NCBI RefSeq assembly: GCF_036417845.1
Contig: NC_089981.1
Coordinates: 83,741,268 to 83,805,267 of the forward strand
Direction: 5' to 3'
Length of the DNA: 64,000 nt
Source of the DNA: Apteryx mantelli
Taxonomy: Eukaryota; Chordata; Aves; Apterygiformes; Apterygidae
In this document: piece by piece, positions 46,007 to 59,724 of the stretch
Layout of the letters: every line of letters starts with the position of its first letter
Position numbering within the stretch: the first letter of the stretch is position 1
Notes under the pieces: model-generated
Seen by the model: only the letters and a program-made list of their open reading frames with translations
Told to the model about the DNA's origin: nothing
Database searches by the model: none
Translations under genes and position numbers: made by a program

Positions 46007-47967
46007 AGACCAAAATAGCCTCTCTTGTTTTAGAGGCCAAAGTGACCTCTCTGGCCTCTACTCACCTGCAACCTTTTTTGGAAATTTCCACGACCTGACC
46101 TTTTCCTCCTTTAGCTATCTGGCTGCTTCAGGCTCCAGGACACAGAGGAGTCTCTAGGGCTCCTAGCTGACAGAACTTCTCTTTTGAATGAAAACTGTTT
46201 ACTTTAACAGAGAAGATTTGACGAGACATATGACGATGATTTTTACTGTTTCTTGTTGATCTCTCCAAGTGTATGAGTGAAGTCAGGAAACACTCTGGTC
46301 ACTTCTGAAGGTGGACAACTTTTTTATGGGGTTTACTCATATGACCGGTCTCGTTGAAGGCGAGCAGGATTACTCATCTGAGCAATGTCACGCATGTGCC
46401 TAAATGATTGCAAGAGACTGAAAGGAGTTGTGAGTAAAAATAATAGCACTACTTCATGTCTCACAGAGCAGCGCCAACAAAATAATGAAGCCATGTGAAT
46501 AAAGAGCCAACGTAATAATCAAGCTCTAAACATTTCTGGAAAATTAGCACTTCTTCCATAACAGCAACAACTGCTGGGAAAATGGTACAAAATATTAACT
46601 GTCAGGTTAAGCACAACTTAATCAACATGTGCTGAGTCCCACTGATGTGTCCTCAAAACTGTTACTTAAGTACTTGTTAGAGCCAATTAAATAAACAAAA
46701 TTTTAAAGCCTAATAGCATAAAACACATAAATAACATAAAAGAGCTGTAACGGTTGAATGGGTTGGTGTTTAGCCCTTCTTGATTTAAAACAGTGAAGTG
46801 AAAAATGTTGGGGCCCTTGAAGGTGATTTTGAAGATGAGGAAGTGACTGTGCTACACAAACAGCAATCAGAGACAATTAAGAGAACTGGGACAAGTGCCT
46901 CATTCTCTCCACAGACTGCATGGGAAATTGCACTTTACATTTCAGTCTCGTTGCATTTAAAATAAGGCCCCCAGCTATGTCGTTTTTCAAGTCCAACTCA
47001 AATCAAAAGATGTTGCTTAGATTCTTCCCATTACTCTAGAAGTGAAAGGAATGATTGCCTATGCTGATGAGCCTAGAAGATTGTCTTGGAAAGAATTTGA
47101 CAGTTTTGTCTACCAGTCCCATTATAATGTTATTACTGCCCCCGAAGAAGACTGACAGAGCCTGAATACCAGAATAACTAGTGGGGTGGTTTAGGATAGC
47201 TCTCTGCTGCTGCAGGTTTCACGTCGTTTCTCCGCACAGTACAGAAGCTGTGCGCTACGCTGTGCATGTGTTTTCTTTTAAAGCTTAATCTGATGAAGAT
47301 TCTTAGACTGTGTAGTAAGAGAAGAACAGAAAATATAAGCAAGCTAAAAAAAAACATTTAAATGTAAAGAATGAAAATAAGGAATTTTGGAATTAATTCT
47401 AAATCCTTATTCCATATTCATGTCTAATTAAAACCCTATCCCTGTACTGAACGCGCAGCCCATGAGCGCTGTTTTCTACAAGAACTTTCTGGTAAGCACA
47501 GAGAGGTTTTAGTACATAATTCGGAAATTTATGGAAGTGCTGAAGTTGCCTCCCTTTTGTAATCTTCTTTGCCATGACAAGAGCACACGGAGCTTTCAGA
47601 GCTCCTGTAGCTGTTTTGGTTTGTCAGAATACTCTATGAATTGAGCACCTCAGTTTTTAAAGTTGCTTAAATACATATTTAGGTGACTTAAATTTCCCTT
47701 TTTGCAAATGCTGGTCTGCATGTCCTTCAGGTAATACAGTAACTCTCGCTGGTGTTCATACTGCTGTGAACAAGAGGCAACTCTGAAGTAAGATGAACAT
47801 ACTGCATTAAGTTCTTTACTAAAATGTCAGTGCTCTTTTAGGTAACACACGTACCAGGCAGATGGCTTTTGAGCAGGGGCACCTGCTAGCGGCAGGGCAG
47901 GGCTGCACCGTCTCAGGCGCAGGGCTCAGCTGTGAACACCTGGCTCTGTATCTCCTCCTTGCTGCAG

Positions 47968-48165
47968 CCTGCAAGAGCCCTGGACCCGCAGGAAGCGCAA
48001 CCTGCAGAGCCGCTTGCTTCCCCCAGCCCCTATGGAGCCGCGGGGGCTCCACGTGCTTCCACCGACCAGCCCCAGCAACCCTTCCCGCAACCAGCCCCGA
48101 CTTCTGGTCGCTGTCGTGAAAACCATCAGATCCTCCGAGGGGCTGCGCTGTATATGTCGAAGTGA
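47968..48165 (+). other. Exon-like Pro/Ala-rich ORF
   Basis: A strong pyrimidine tract and acceptor (CTCCTCCTTGCTGCAG) precede 65 codons rich in Pro, Ala and Gln (LDPQEAQPAEPLASPSPYGA) ending in TGA. GC is high against AT-rich flanks. The frame is phase-compatible with the putative exon at 45.2 kb. No homology is recognised, and GC-rich composition alone can give such a frame. Confidence 0.2.
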
Positions 48166-49482
48166 TCCAAGCTTTGCCATAGGAAGTTTTCCCAAGGAAG
48201 TATCAATGTCAATCTCACCTCACTGTTTTTTTTTCTTTGCATAAGGCACTTTTTTTCACTTAAAAAGATGTTTGCTTTGTTTTCAAATGAAAAAGCCTCT
48301 AAATGTAAATGTTTAATTAAAATGCTAGTTAATACAAAGTTAATGTGAGTTATCTCTACACAGATATGATCAACTGTGCCTAAACCAGCTGATCTTAGGA
48401 AAGAAGAACTAATACTTAAGCCATGCATCTATTTCACAATACATCAGTATGGACAGCCAAGTCCTGAAAATAAAACAAAAGTTATTATGTCAAAAATGAT
48501 AAAAAGGACATAAAAATTTTCAGTTATTTCAGGATGAAAGATTTAAGCTTTTACTTCTCACTGTGTAACAACTAACTGAGAGATAAAATGTGGGTGAAAT
48601 GACAGCCTGATACTTGCCTTCCTCCATCCAAAACAAAAGCTACCTAGATCTTTGAAGGAAAAAACAATGCCTTGTTGATGTGTGAGGACTGCGGAGCAAA
48701 TATGCTGACTGAAATTAAGAGGAATTTGTAAAGTAAACAGGCTGCTTCCGAGAGAGGTACAGAAATTTGTTATTTATAAATTGCAAAGGAACCCAACAAG
48801 AAACCTTCTCCAGTGTGGTGTCAGGAAAGAAGTCCATCTAAATCATCATTCACATATGGAACTATACAAAAGAAAAAAAAAACCTGAAAAGCCACATTCG
48901 CTGCGTTCAGAACCTAATGCTGGTGCTCAAACTCACGATGAATAGTGTTTCCAGCAGAAACCTCATTCATCTCAGTGCGACTTCTCTTGGAGCATTGTCC
49001 TGCTCATCTAATGACGGCAAAGTCAGGTCCTAACCTGCTTGCTTTTAAAAAAGTTTTAAGAATATATTTAAAATACTGTAAGGGCAAATTCTTATCACAA
49101 TATAATCAATGGGAGTTTCATGACTTAGTTTCTATATTATACAATAATACCTTTTCTAATATTTTCATGTATCTCAAATGTGTACTTCTTAACTGGAGGG
49201 ATATGTAGATGTATAGTGGAAGCAAGATAAAAATGCAGTATTTCTTTATTATTGTCTATTCACTAGTAACTCTATGGCTATACATTAATATCTCTACATC
49301 TATTTCTAAAATAGAGCTGAAAGACCAGTGGGAGCAAAATACCAACTTGAGATAGCAGTCTAGCAAGCAAAGCAATGCTGTCACTGAAGAGGGACTTCTA
49401 GCAGAAGAAGTGACACTTGCAGTTACTAAGACTGTCAGTGCAAATACATGTTGCTTTGGTACCCGGGATAAAGATCAGGCCA

Positions 49483-49695
49483 ATGGAAGAGCTGGCGACA
49501 TGCCACGCAGACAGATGGGTGAGCAACACCGAGGCCGTGGAGGAGCAGCAAGTGCGGATTCTGCAGGCGGCGCTCCCAGCTGGGACATGCCAAACAGCTG
49601 GCCAGCCTGAATTTTTTAAAAACAACTTCTGTTTTAGGAAATGTCGCAGTTTGTTGGTTCAAGATGACGTAATGGACCAAATAAAACAGGTATAG
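49483..49695 (+). other. Exon-like 70-codon ORF
   Basis: From an in-frame ATG the frame reads MEELATCHADRWVSNTEAVE and on to QPEFFKNNFC and DQIKQV, with GC-rich third positions in its first 45 codons. CAG|GTATAG near its end could act as a donor. No family is recognised, and it may be part of an old transposed or processed sequence. Confidence 0.2.
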
Positions 49696-50605
49696 GAAGG
49701 GGTATTGTTAATTAATGTTAGATTTGGCTTGAGATGTACAAAAAGAAGGAAACGAAGATGGGGCTTTCTCTGAGCCCTGGAGAGAGCAAGAATAAGGGAT
49801 GCCTTAACAAAATTCCCTTTTGTTATTCTGGGCTAGGGCAAAACCAGATCCCGTACACTGCTGAGCAGAACAGCAGATGGAGTGCCAAAGCTTCTAGTTA
49901 GAGAAAGGGAGGCCAAATAGTTTGAATTCAGAAGCTGGAATTCATCATAAGCTCAAACTTCAGCCTTCCTCTCCAAAGAGGAGCAGTCAGGGTAGGGGCA
50001 CCATGGGATGACTTCTTTTCTGGGACAAGGGCAGCATTTACTAGACAGGGCAAACTTGGACTCTTGACTTACTAAAAGCTGGAACCCTGAAACACACAGA
50101 TGAAACTCTGGTGCCAATACATTTTGTTTCTGAAGAAAGCAGTTCAAAAGAATTTCTCTGAATTTAAATATTTAGCTTTAAACAGCTATTTGTCTAGCAC
50201 ACCAAATATCAAGCATTTAAATTAATTTAAATAATTCAGGCATAGGTAAAAGCAGGAATTTGCATGACTGGTCCTCATGTACATTAGCATCCCTTTTGCA
50301 GTTGACTTACAATATTTCATCCCTTCTGGTTGCAGAATAGGCACAGGATTCTCTGGCCGATATTCTATCCTGTATTATATTCTGTCTTCTAATAATCAGC
50401 CCAAGCTGCATTTCAAACACCACTTTGTTGCCATTTTTTTGTATTTCATTGATTATTATTTCTTTCAAAATAATGAATTGCACCAGTATTTTTCCAGTGT
50501 TGATGCATATTGGACAGTCAGATCTGGAGTCATCACAGGTTACTCATTTGCGTCTGAACTCAGCTTATATTTAACCCTGGAATAACAGTGATAAAAGGTC
50601 AGCAC

Positions 50606-50645
50606 AAAAAAAAAAAAAAAAGAAAAAGAAGAAAGAAAAAGAGAA
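50606..50645. repeat. Poly(A)/purine-rich low-complexity tract
   Basis: A run of 16 A passes into GAAAAAGAAGAAAG. No retroelement body is evident next to it. Confidence 0.8.
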
Positions 50646-53600
50646 TGGACTGAGTGCATTCAGTGCACTCAATATCCTGTCCAGTCACAGCTGGTTAGAA
50701 AGGAACAGGATGAGTGAAAGGACAGATAAAGAGCACAGATTTCTCATTTTTGGATCTGGTTTAGATTTGCTAAATCAGAAAGCTATTACCAGATAAGAGC
50801 ACTTATTTATTGCTAGGCCAATCTGTTTGAGTGCAGCAAGGGGCTGACAGAACAAATGACGTTGGCAGACATCCCTGTGTTATTGATCTTTGCAGAGGGG
50901 ACGAGTGTATTTAGTTGATCTGGAACTTTGTTATCACACTTGCACATCATCAGATTAATGTCAAGGGAACTGAGTGGCAATTACAAAATAACATACCAGG
51001 AGTCTATTTTGTTGGCAAAGAAAAACCGTAAAGCAGTGTCTTTAATGAATACTGGTATGTATGTTATATAAACTTTTTTTTTTTTAAAACTCATGGCGCA
51101 AACAGGACCTTTCCATTAATGCATTTGGCTAAGAACTTTGTTCTTCTATCAGAACCTATCAGTACCTGCTAATTTTGCACTGAGATGAGCAAGCAGCTGC
51201 ACTTCTGGGGCTTCTATAGATGATGCTTACAAGCTTAATAAAAATTATATGCCTACATTACATTACCAAAAAAAAAGAAAGAAATACATTGAAAGAACAT
51301 TAAGAGTATGAAGCAGCCAAAAAAAGCAATTGAACTTATACGTTATATTTTAGGATGAAATCTTCATCTGAGGACTCCAACAGCATGTCCAAACTAGTGG
51401 ACCCAATAATGCTTCTAATGCCGTCTCAGGACAAGACTTTGGTACATCCCTCCATCTTCCACAGCCTCTACAGTTCCCACATAAAGGAAACATGCACCAA
51501 GGCCTGCTGGTGGATTTGCTGTATTCAAGAGGTCTCTCATTTGGGTGATCAGAGGACCAAGACCACAGCTGTCAGTTTAGACATCATCTAAATGTTGGCC
51601 CTATCTTGGCTCTCGTGTGCAAAGATCAAGCAGAGAACATTGTGCACCACAGGCAGAGAAAAAGAAAACATTACCGTGACCCCTGCACTGAGTCCGTGTT
51701 ATAAGAGGTGAATCTGGATTTAAGTCTTTCTCAGCTTTTTTAAGGTCACTAATTCTCTTGAAAGAAACAAAACAACACACATACTTGTGTGTGTGCAAAC
51801 ACAGAGAATAATTAAAAGAATTAACACGGGACTTAGTGTGTATTGCAGACCAAGATTCTTGTTAAGTGGAAATTTGCCATATGCTCTCCACCACGAGACA
51901 CAAAGAAGAGCCAGTTTACATCTATCTTAAACCTCGATTTTGCTGTGGGATTGGAGTGCACATTGCTGTCTACTGACTGATTTAATCTAGAGCATGAATG
52001 TTTATTTTGAGGACTGTATATCAAGGCTACTTGGAAGAAGTTTTTTTGAAACTCGTTTCCTCTCAGATGGCTGAGCTTTTATTTTGAGGAGAAAGTAATG
52101 CAAATAATAAAATGCTGGAGGTGCCAGTGGGCTTAATGTAAAGAAGACTTGGGGGTTTATATATGCCTTTTTTTTTTTTTTTAAACAGTCCAATTATGTA
52201 CCACATAGGAGCAACTGGGCTAACAACAGCCATACGATGGAATAGTGTAATCCGGTTGTGGGTCTAGCTCCATGAGACAGACTCCAAGTAGATGAGTTTT
52301 AAATCTCCTTAGAATTAAGAAGAACCCAGCAACCAAATTAATTGTTTTGGAAAAATCCTCCTTTATGGATCATGAAGAGGATAAAAAGGGAAAAAAACAT
52401 GTCATCTGTAGTGGTTAGTCAGATGTTCTTTTGGAGTTACAACGATTTCCTCTCTAATTCCTCTTCTTGTTGACATTCCCGTTAAAAGAATAGAGTACTA
52501 TGTTCGTTGCCTTAGTGCTACTCATCCTTGTGTACATTACGAAATCTTTGCATTAAGCTACCCAAATGGATTGAATCATATTGTAAGGCAGACATTAAAA
52601 ACAATTGCACTCAGCTGTAAGCATGCATAAAAGCAAAGTATAAACTGATACACTACGATACAAGTGATAATAATTGCTGGTACACTGTACAGTAATTTGT
52701 TTCAAATAGGTGAGTGGACCCAGACAACTGAGAGTGTGCATAAGTCTGGTTTAGCAGAACTGAATTATTTTAGTCTTTGGATTTTTAATATTTATGTACT
52801 TACCCTTTTACCAGTGAGGTTGTGATGCTTTGGAAAAATACATTATATGTATTATTAATGCCATGTTTAAATAATGGGAGACAATTAAACAATCACTGGG
52901 TAATAGTTTCCCAGGTGTATTTCTATTTATATATTTTGTAGCTATTGTAGCTAATGTATTCCCACAGAGGCTACGTTACTTAATTACCCAATGCTTTTAA
53001 AGTATTTTGGTAAAAATAGGTGTGCAAAAAAGGTATTATTATTTCAGAGATGGCATAAAAGCAGCTTCATTAAAGAGGCTGGTACTAATAGTCCTTTAAT
53101 ACAGAAAGCCAGCAGACAGTTCTTCAACATGGTAAATTAAACAGTGAAATATGCCAATTTTGACTTGATTTCTGTCTGGCTAAACTACCCTACATTCATT
53201 TGCTTCAGCTTTAAGCCCTTCCATTCTAGTATTCTGCAGCCCCAGTTACAGAATTGCAGCTTGCTTTTCACCTATCTTCTAACAGTTTAACATAGATGTC
53301 TGGGTCCAGTCCATTGTTCCAATTGTATATAGTTTAAAAAGCTCTGCAGTATTTTACTCTTTCCATTATATCTTGGCTTCCCTGAGCGCTCTGCTCGCTG
53401 CATTTTGCTTGTACTGGCTCTGTTTTCTAAACCCATTTATGCCTTTTTTTCTGTACACACTTGTTCATTGGGGAGCTTAAATTGACTTCTCTCCATTCTG
53501 TTTCCTTAACTAAAAACGCACCATTAAGGTTGATTGAAGTCTTTTGAAAACACTTCATAAAAAATGAAAGGCCATAAGAAATTAGGCTACCAGTGTTTGC

Positions 53601-55798
53601 AAATACCTGTTTTCAGCCAAATTGATGGGAAGGAAGAAGAACTGAAATTTAAAAATGCTACTGATGATATATATTTGTTTGCTATTTATTTTTATGAGAA
53701 TAGAAGAAGCACATGTAAAACATTTTGGGGAATAAAATATCAAGACGTTAATAAAATACGCCATGCAGTAGCTTTTGTCACAGAAAACCTTTTCCCCCCC
53801 AAAACATCAGGCACAGTTCTGAAGAGAGAAAATGGCAGAATGAACAGAAACATCTCGATCACGGTTATTATTTTCATAGCTTTGGTTTTAAAAAAAGTAA
53901 TTCTCATAGCTTTGTTTTTTTAAAAAAAATTAATTCTCAAATATTCCTCTTCAGAGATTCCCGAAAGCTATTTCTTTTTAAAAGAAATATTTATACCACA
54001 GAACACCATATTTTGTCAGGAATAGAAAGAGTTCTTCAGAAATTGCTTTACAAGTGGGAGAAAAAGAAAGGTTAATTAAATCAGTGAAACTTTAAGTCTC
54101 CTTTCAGCACAAAACATCTGTGCAGTGGTTAAGGATATTAAGTATGTTTTACATTATGTTCATGTACACTTAATAAACAAAGAAACCTCATTTCAGAAAA
54201 CACCCAACAGGAGTAAGAAAAGTCATTCTGAACAGCATGCTGAATTGTCAGGGAAACTTTTACGGACATATGGAAATACATCTTACCTTAAAAAGAGAAA
54301 TATCAAGAAGGATTTGCACAAAGTTAAAAGCAAAGCAAGTGCTTTAGAATCAAAAGTGATTACACTGAAAATGGCAGCTTGCTTGTCAGAGCAGCTGAGA
54401 CAGCTCCCTCACCAAACAAAATGCTAATCGTTCCAGCTGTTTCCAGACTCTCCTAATATTGCTGCTTATCCTTAAAAATATATACGTTAGAATTTTGTAA
54501 TGCTCTAAAAGAATAATTATTGGATTTTAATTTATTCTTAGATAATTCTTCAGACAACTGTCAATCATGTTTTATTTACAAGACATATTACTTGTGTGTT
54601 TTTTTTTTTCTTTTCAGAAATGGATATATTCATTTTGACAGTCATCCTGCTAAGTGGAGACATCTAAAATGCAGAAGACTTTCAGTACATCACTTCTGTT
54701 ACAGAACACTATCAAAACTAGTTTGCATACTCTGAGTATTACAGTTTTAGTAGACTCTTTCCAACAAAAAAGTCTTAATAAGGAAAAAAAAATCCCCAAG
54801 ATCAAACTCAGGTTTGAATTCAACATCAAACAAACTTGCAAATGAAAGCTATTGCCAGATTTTGCCTTTAATAACACAATCCATTTAGGATTGTTGTTCC
54901 TTTTTATTTTATTTTATAAAAGCAACAGAATGAAACCCCAGACCTCAAATACGGCAGTATTTTATGGTGTACGTGAACACAAATTGTAGCATACTGTATC
55001 ACTTCCTTTAAGAATTCTCCCGTTAATGGAGGGAAGGAGCAGCGAGATCAACAAGAAAAGTAGCTAAGTACAAGGAGGTCATTCAGAAGCTATGAGTTCT
55101 ATAGCAGAGGTACAAGAAAACCCTGTCACTTTCCATCCCATTAAACAAGCTATGAGCTATGTGTTAGCCTCACTGGGATTACCAGCAAACCTCTACCAAG
55201 ATGTGTGCTAGCTCTTGCTCACATCCTCTATCAATTATTTAGTTCCTTTTATGCAAATAATGTTTCGTAGAAGCAATGGAGAAATCCATAATGGGAAGAA
55301 GAGCGACATCCACTTAGAGGAATTAAATGATTGATGAAAAGAACCGACGCTTTACAGACGGGAGCTATTGAAATGGTACAGTACCAGTACCTCTTAAATG
55401 CCTGTGTGCAAACACAGATGGGGAAATTCAAAGTTTTGTTTTGTTTTTTTTTTAACCATCAACTTTATACAAAATTATATAACAAGGCAATAGACAGACT
55501 CCTACATTCACAGTTCTGTCCAGGGGACAGTCGCAGAAGTGAGGCCTCTGTAGCAGATCTGTCTTTATTCTTCAGGCTCTAAGCTTTCATTTTGTATTTT
55601 GCATGTTACATACATTGTATGTAACAAGTCTGGCTGCAAATGGCATTTAAAGAGAGGCTTCACTGTTCTTTAGACTCAGAAGCCAGAAAAAAACTAAGGG
55701 CCACTCCGGCATTCTTTTTTCAGGCAAAATGTCCCATTGATTTCAATGCATATATAGGATCAAAACTATTCTCTTCTGTGGCACCACTGAAATTCACT

Positions 55799-55862
55799 GG
55801 GCCAAATTTCCTCATGGTGTATGCAGAGGCAAGTTCGTTCCCTTCAGTGGAAGTAAGCTTGT
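55799..55862. repeat. Decayed ancient sauropsid repeat
   Basis: GGGCCAAATTTCCTCATGGT, followed by GTATGCAGAGGCAAGTTCGTTC and CTTCAGTGGAAGTA, follows the layout of a widespread turtle/crocodile/bird repeat (gggccaaattctg... acttcagtgga). The family name is not assigned. Confidence 0.5.
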
Positions 55863-58800
55863 TGAATGAGATTCAACAAAGATGCTCCGAGGAGGCTTGC
55901 TTTCTTCTGAGATCCTTCCCATAGAAGAGATTGATAAGTAAATCCCGACAATCCTGGGTGCATCCAGCCAAAGCACTGCGCGTGTCTCTACTGCTAGCCT
56001 TTAAATCCTTGTCTGGCATTTTTCTTGAAGGTTTATCCCTCTTCCATTTAGTAACCTAATTATAGTTTTCCTGCCAAATGTCTGTGAAACGTTTGACCAC
56101 TCACGTCTGGGCTTGCACTGGTAAGTTTGGGAGTGGTGATACCCTACTAATGCCTCTCCACTGCAAAGGCCATGGCAGAGTGGCTTGTCACAAACATACA
56201 CACTTCAGTTGGGGTGAGAAGGACCTCCATCACCCTTCATACTCCAACATAATTTAGAGTCTCATAATAATCCCCAAATTTTACACCAGAGAACCAGAAG
56301 CATGGATATAACACTACAGTCTCAAGGCCTTTATCTCCTTTCTGCTGCAGCCCCTTTTGCCACACTTTCATAGTGTTCATAGTTGCATACAAGGAGCATG
56401 GATTAAAATCAAACAAAATGTTATTAAATATATCAACTTAATTTTGGGAGAAAACATGTAAATTTTAGGAAACTTCTCACTGAATTTGAATTTTCTGGAA
56501 TTGATATATATGATACTAAATCTCCAGTGTTGTACCAGTGTGTCCTAGACATGAAGAGATCTCTTCTAACAGCTTTGTAATGTGAATGCCCTGTATATTT
56601 ATGGTGCTTCTGCATTTAACTATCTTTAATTATACTGTTACTTATAATGGAAAATTTTTGCTAAAACAGGAGATGTTGAAAGTGTGTTTTAATGGAGTGC
56701 AGTTACCTCCAAGAACAGAATTATGCTTCCATTACAAAATTCTACACTTAAAAAGCCCTGGCAACAGGCAAAGGCAGAATTTAAAATCCCTGAAAGACAT
56801 GGAAATAAAAAAAAAAAATTATGCACAAGCATAGGTAAGTCCAGAGAATTGAAAAGAAGGAAGGCTAGAGCAGGTACCCACACATTTCTAATTTGGCATT
56901 CATCAAGTTGTGCATTTACAGTCTACGGAAAGAGCAGTTATTCTCCTGTAGCAGGCTGCGAGAGCAATTCTCTCCACCTCGGATGGGTGTCGCATGCCAC
57001 AGAAGCTCAGAGCCCTTTAGGAAACTCTGGCTGCCTTAAGGCACAGGATATTTCCATGCGGATTATACCAGGGGCTTTCTACAGGGTTTAAACTTGTGAG
57101 GAGAGCATAAGAGCAAAAAGCTGTACTGAGCAGTCTCTGCAGAGAACTGTATGAAGTCACTCTCGCCCCTTTCCCCTCCCCTTGTCCCTACTGTGAATAG
57201 GCCAATTGTGAAGTCTTGCCTTAAAAGCAGATTGTTACCTGGGGGGGGGCCGTGACTGACCTCGTACAGGGATCTGCAGCATGAGGCCATGGGTACCACG
57301 TGCTGCATGAGCAGTCCTGCTCTTCTTTCTCCTCAACACAGCACTTTCACAGCCAGTTCACTCACAAGGGGCTATCTTCCTTCTGTGCTGTTCCCCTACC
57401 TCCACCAGCTACTCACTCGCATGCTTCCTTCTCCCTGGGGCTCGCTGCAGAGGTAAAACTGCTCTCCCTGAACACAACTGCTACGTCCTTCTTCAGCTCC
57501 CTCCACCTGTCCTGCAACGACCAAACCTGACTGCTAGCAGCTAACAGCCAGGCAGTGACCGTTAGACGTAAGTGATCCAATTTCTTTGTACAAAAAATAA
57601 AACCAGTGACACTCTGACCTATTTCCCAAGAAGTCAGGGCACAAAATTCATCAAAAAACAAAGTTAATCTGGTCCCAAAGACATGTGGTAGGCTGTGCTG
57701 TCCTCACAGACCCCTGTTGAGCTCTGTAGCACTACACAGGTCTTTCCTGGTTTTCTAAAACTCAAAAGGGGACCTAAACCTTTGACTGTAATCTCTTAGG
57801 CTGGTACAAATGTACACTAACTTGGAGGAAGTCAGAGGAGAGTCTCTGTTATCCTAGGTACTGTTAACACGCGCTGGTAACCCTGATCCAGAAAATCCAC
57901 AGTGCAACAAAGACACCTCGTGGCTGTCCTGCAAACCGCACACGAGACAAAGAAAACTACCGGCCGAGAAGGGGATCTGACCGAAACATGAATGTCTGCG
58001 GTCTGGTAACAATCTTTGTACTTAGTACCCGCCAGCTACTTGTAAATAAACTAACGCTAATCCCTCTTTCAGATCAAAAATATATTAAATGAACATAATC
58101 ATTTCTTCATTACAAAAATTAAAACATGTAATTCACAGAAAATGATGTTTGTTTCCAAATTAAACAAATGCAAATTATGAAATTTAAAAATCACAATAAC
58201 TTTAGTAGCCATTTAATTTGACCTGATATGTGAAGTGAATGCTATGAAAAGTATATTAAGTCTGGAAGTAAGCTCTTACATTAGAGATAGTACTCTAAAA
58301 TCTTCTAAGCACTTTAATTTAAAGAATAACATGGTAACTTACTAGCATTTACTTTTAAAATACTTAAAATACACTAAAATACTTACAATTTTACTAAAAA
58401 TCAGCAGTTACAATAACATGTTGATAGTTTGTCATTTATACCAATGCAACCCTGTGATATACTTTAAAACATAATTTTGAAAATTAATTGTATTTTTAAA
58501 AAATAAGTGCAATATTGAAGTCCATAAGATGTACTTTTGTTACTGTTCCTTGTATCAGTGTTCACATTTGTTCACACATACACGCACACAAATATATGTA
58601 TATGTACATACATATGAAAAGCCCTATAGATATAGTAAGTGCATGTATTATAACCAAGTGGCGATTTTTGTTATTACCTACAACTGTATTTCTGAACGGC
58701 TAAACAAAACTTGCTTTGTAAATTTACCAGCATAAAACCTTGATTCAATACATACTGATGACTTACTTTCTTCCTTAACTTTACAAGAAAATTCATTATA

Positions 58801-58920
58801 CCACGATCCATGATATTTTCACAGTGTATTAAAACTGAAGAGTAATTAATTCAGATCATGAGGCTGTTGGGAAAAAAAACAAACAGTATGGAGTAAGGGT
58901 GGAGAGATCAAACACTGCCC

Positions 58921-58966
58921 TCCATTTCACCAGTGGAAATCTGAAGAAATCATATTGACTTCAGAC
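58921..58966. repeat. Decayed ancient sauropsid repeat fragment
   Basis: TTTCACCAGTGGAAATCTGA, followed by AGAAATCATATTGACTTCAG, resembles the 'caccagtg... ctgaagtaactccattgacttcag' core of the same repeat class. Confidence 0.45.
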
Positions 58967-59179
58967 TTCTTGTCAGCTAAGCTCAGGAATTTGATTACTG
59001 ATTTATAACAGGGTGAGTGAAAACAGAACAAGCCGAAGGGATCTCTTTGTGTCCCTTAGGATCCAGATATTCTACATGTGCAGAATGCTTGCTTCACTGA
59101 ATTCAAGAATTTTATTAGTTAATTCATGTTTCATTCATTCATAATTCATTTTTATACTGTGATTGTGAATGCAAGTACA

Positions 59180-59285
59180 AAGGGCCAAATTCTCCCTCCT
59201 GTAACACCACTTGAGTTTGTGGAGCAATCCTCAGGAAGAATTTTTCCCAGAGTTTCTCTCATTTTCACAGATGTTATTGACTCTT
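59180..59285. repeat. Decayed ancient sauropsid repeat
   Basis: AGGGCCAAATTCTCCCTCCT followed by GTAACACCACTTGAGT has the characteristic opening of this repeat class. Confidence 0.5.
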
Positions 59286-59631
59286 ACGATCAATTTAGCT
59301 TGGAGAGACTATTGGCTGGCTTCCTGTAAAAAAAGAAACAATTCAAAGTCAAACCATAGAGACTTTGCTTTAAAAAAAGATATATTAATTTAGGGAAGTT
59401 AAGACATTAATAACCTGTTAAGTCAGGTACTGTGGTGGCAACAGCTTTATTATGTACACTTCATGGATGAAATCAGGACTTTGCTGAAGTAACTTGGAGC
59501 TCTGTCACTAATACAGACAGGCCTAGATTTCGCCATGTATTTTAGTACCCCCATGTGCTTTTCAAGCATTTTAATAACTTTTTTAATGAAGAAGAGATGA
59601 TTCATAAAGAAGATCTGATACTGAAGTCCTT

Positions 59632-59724
59632 TAGGGCCAGATTTGTAAACATACTTAGGTATTGCTTTGCTGGCCCTGCAAGACCTAAATATCTTACTAG
59701 TTTCAATCCCACTGAAAGTCAACT
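59632..59724. repeat. Decayed ancient sauropsid repeat (related type)
   Basis: TAGGGCCAGATTTGTAAACA, then CCTAAATATC and TTTCAATCCCACTGAAAGTC, resembles the 'gggccagatttgtaaa... cctaaat... cattgaaagtcaatgg' repeat common in sauropsids. Confidence 0.5.

Noticed and set aside
53564-53923. 119-codon plus-strand frame at 53.6 kb
   Set aside because: AT-rich codons, no recognised domain and no splice or promoter context; the hydrophobic C-terminus comes from T-rich sequence.
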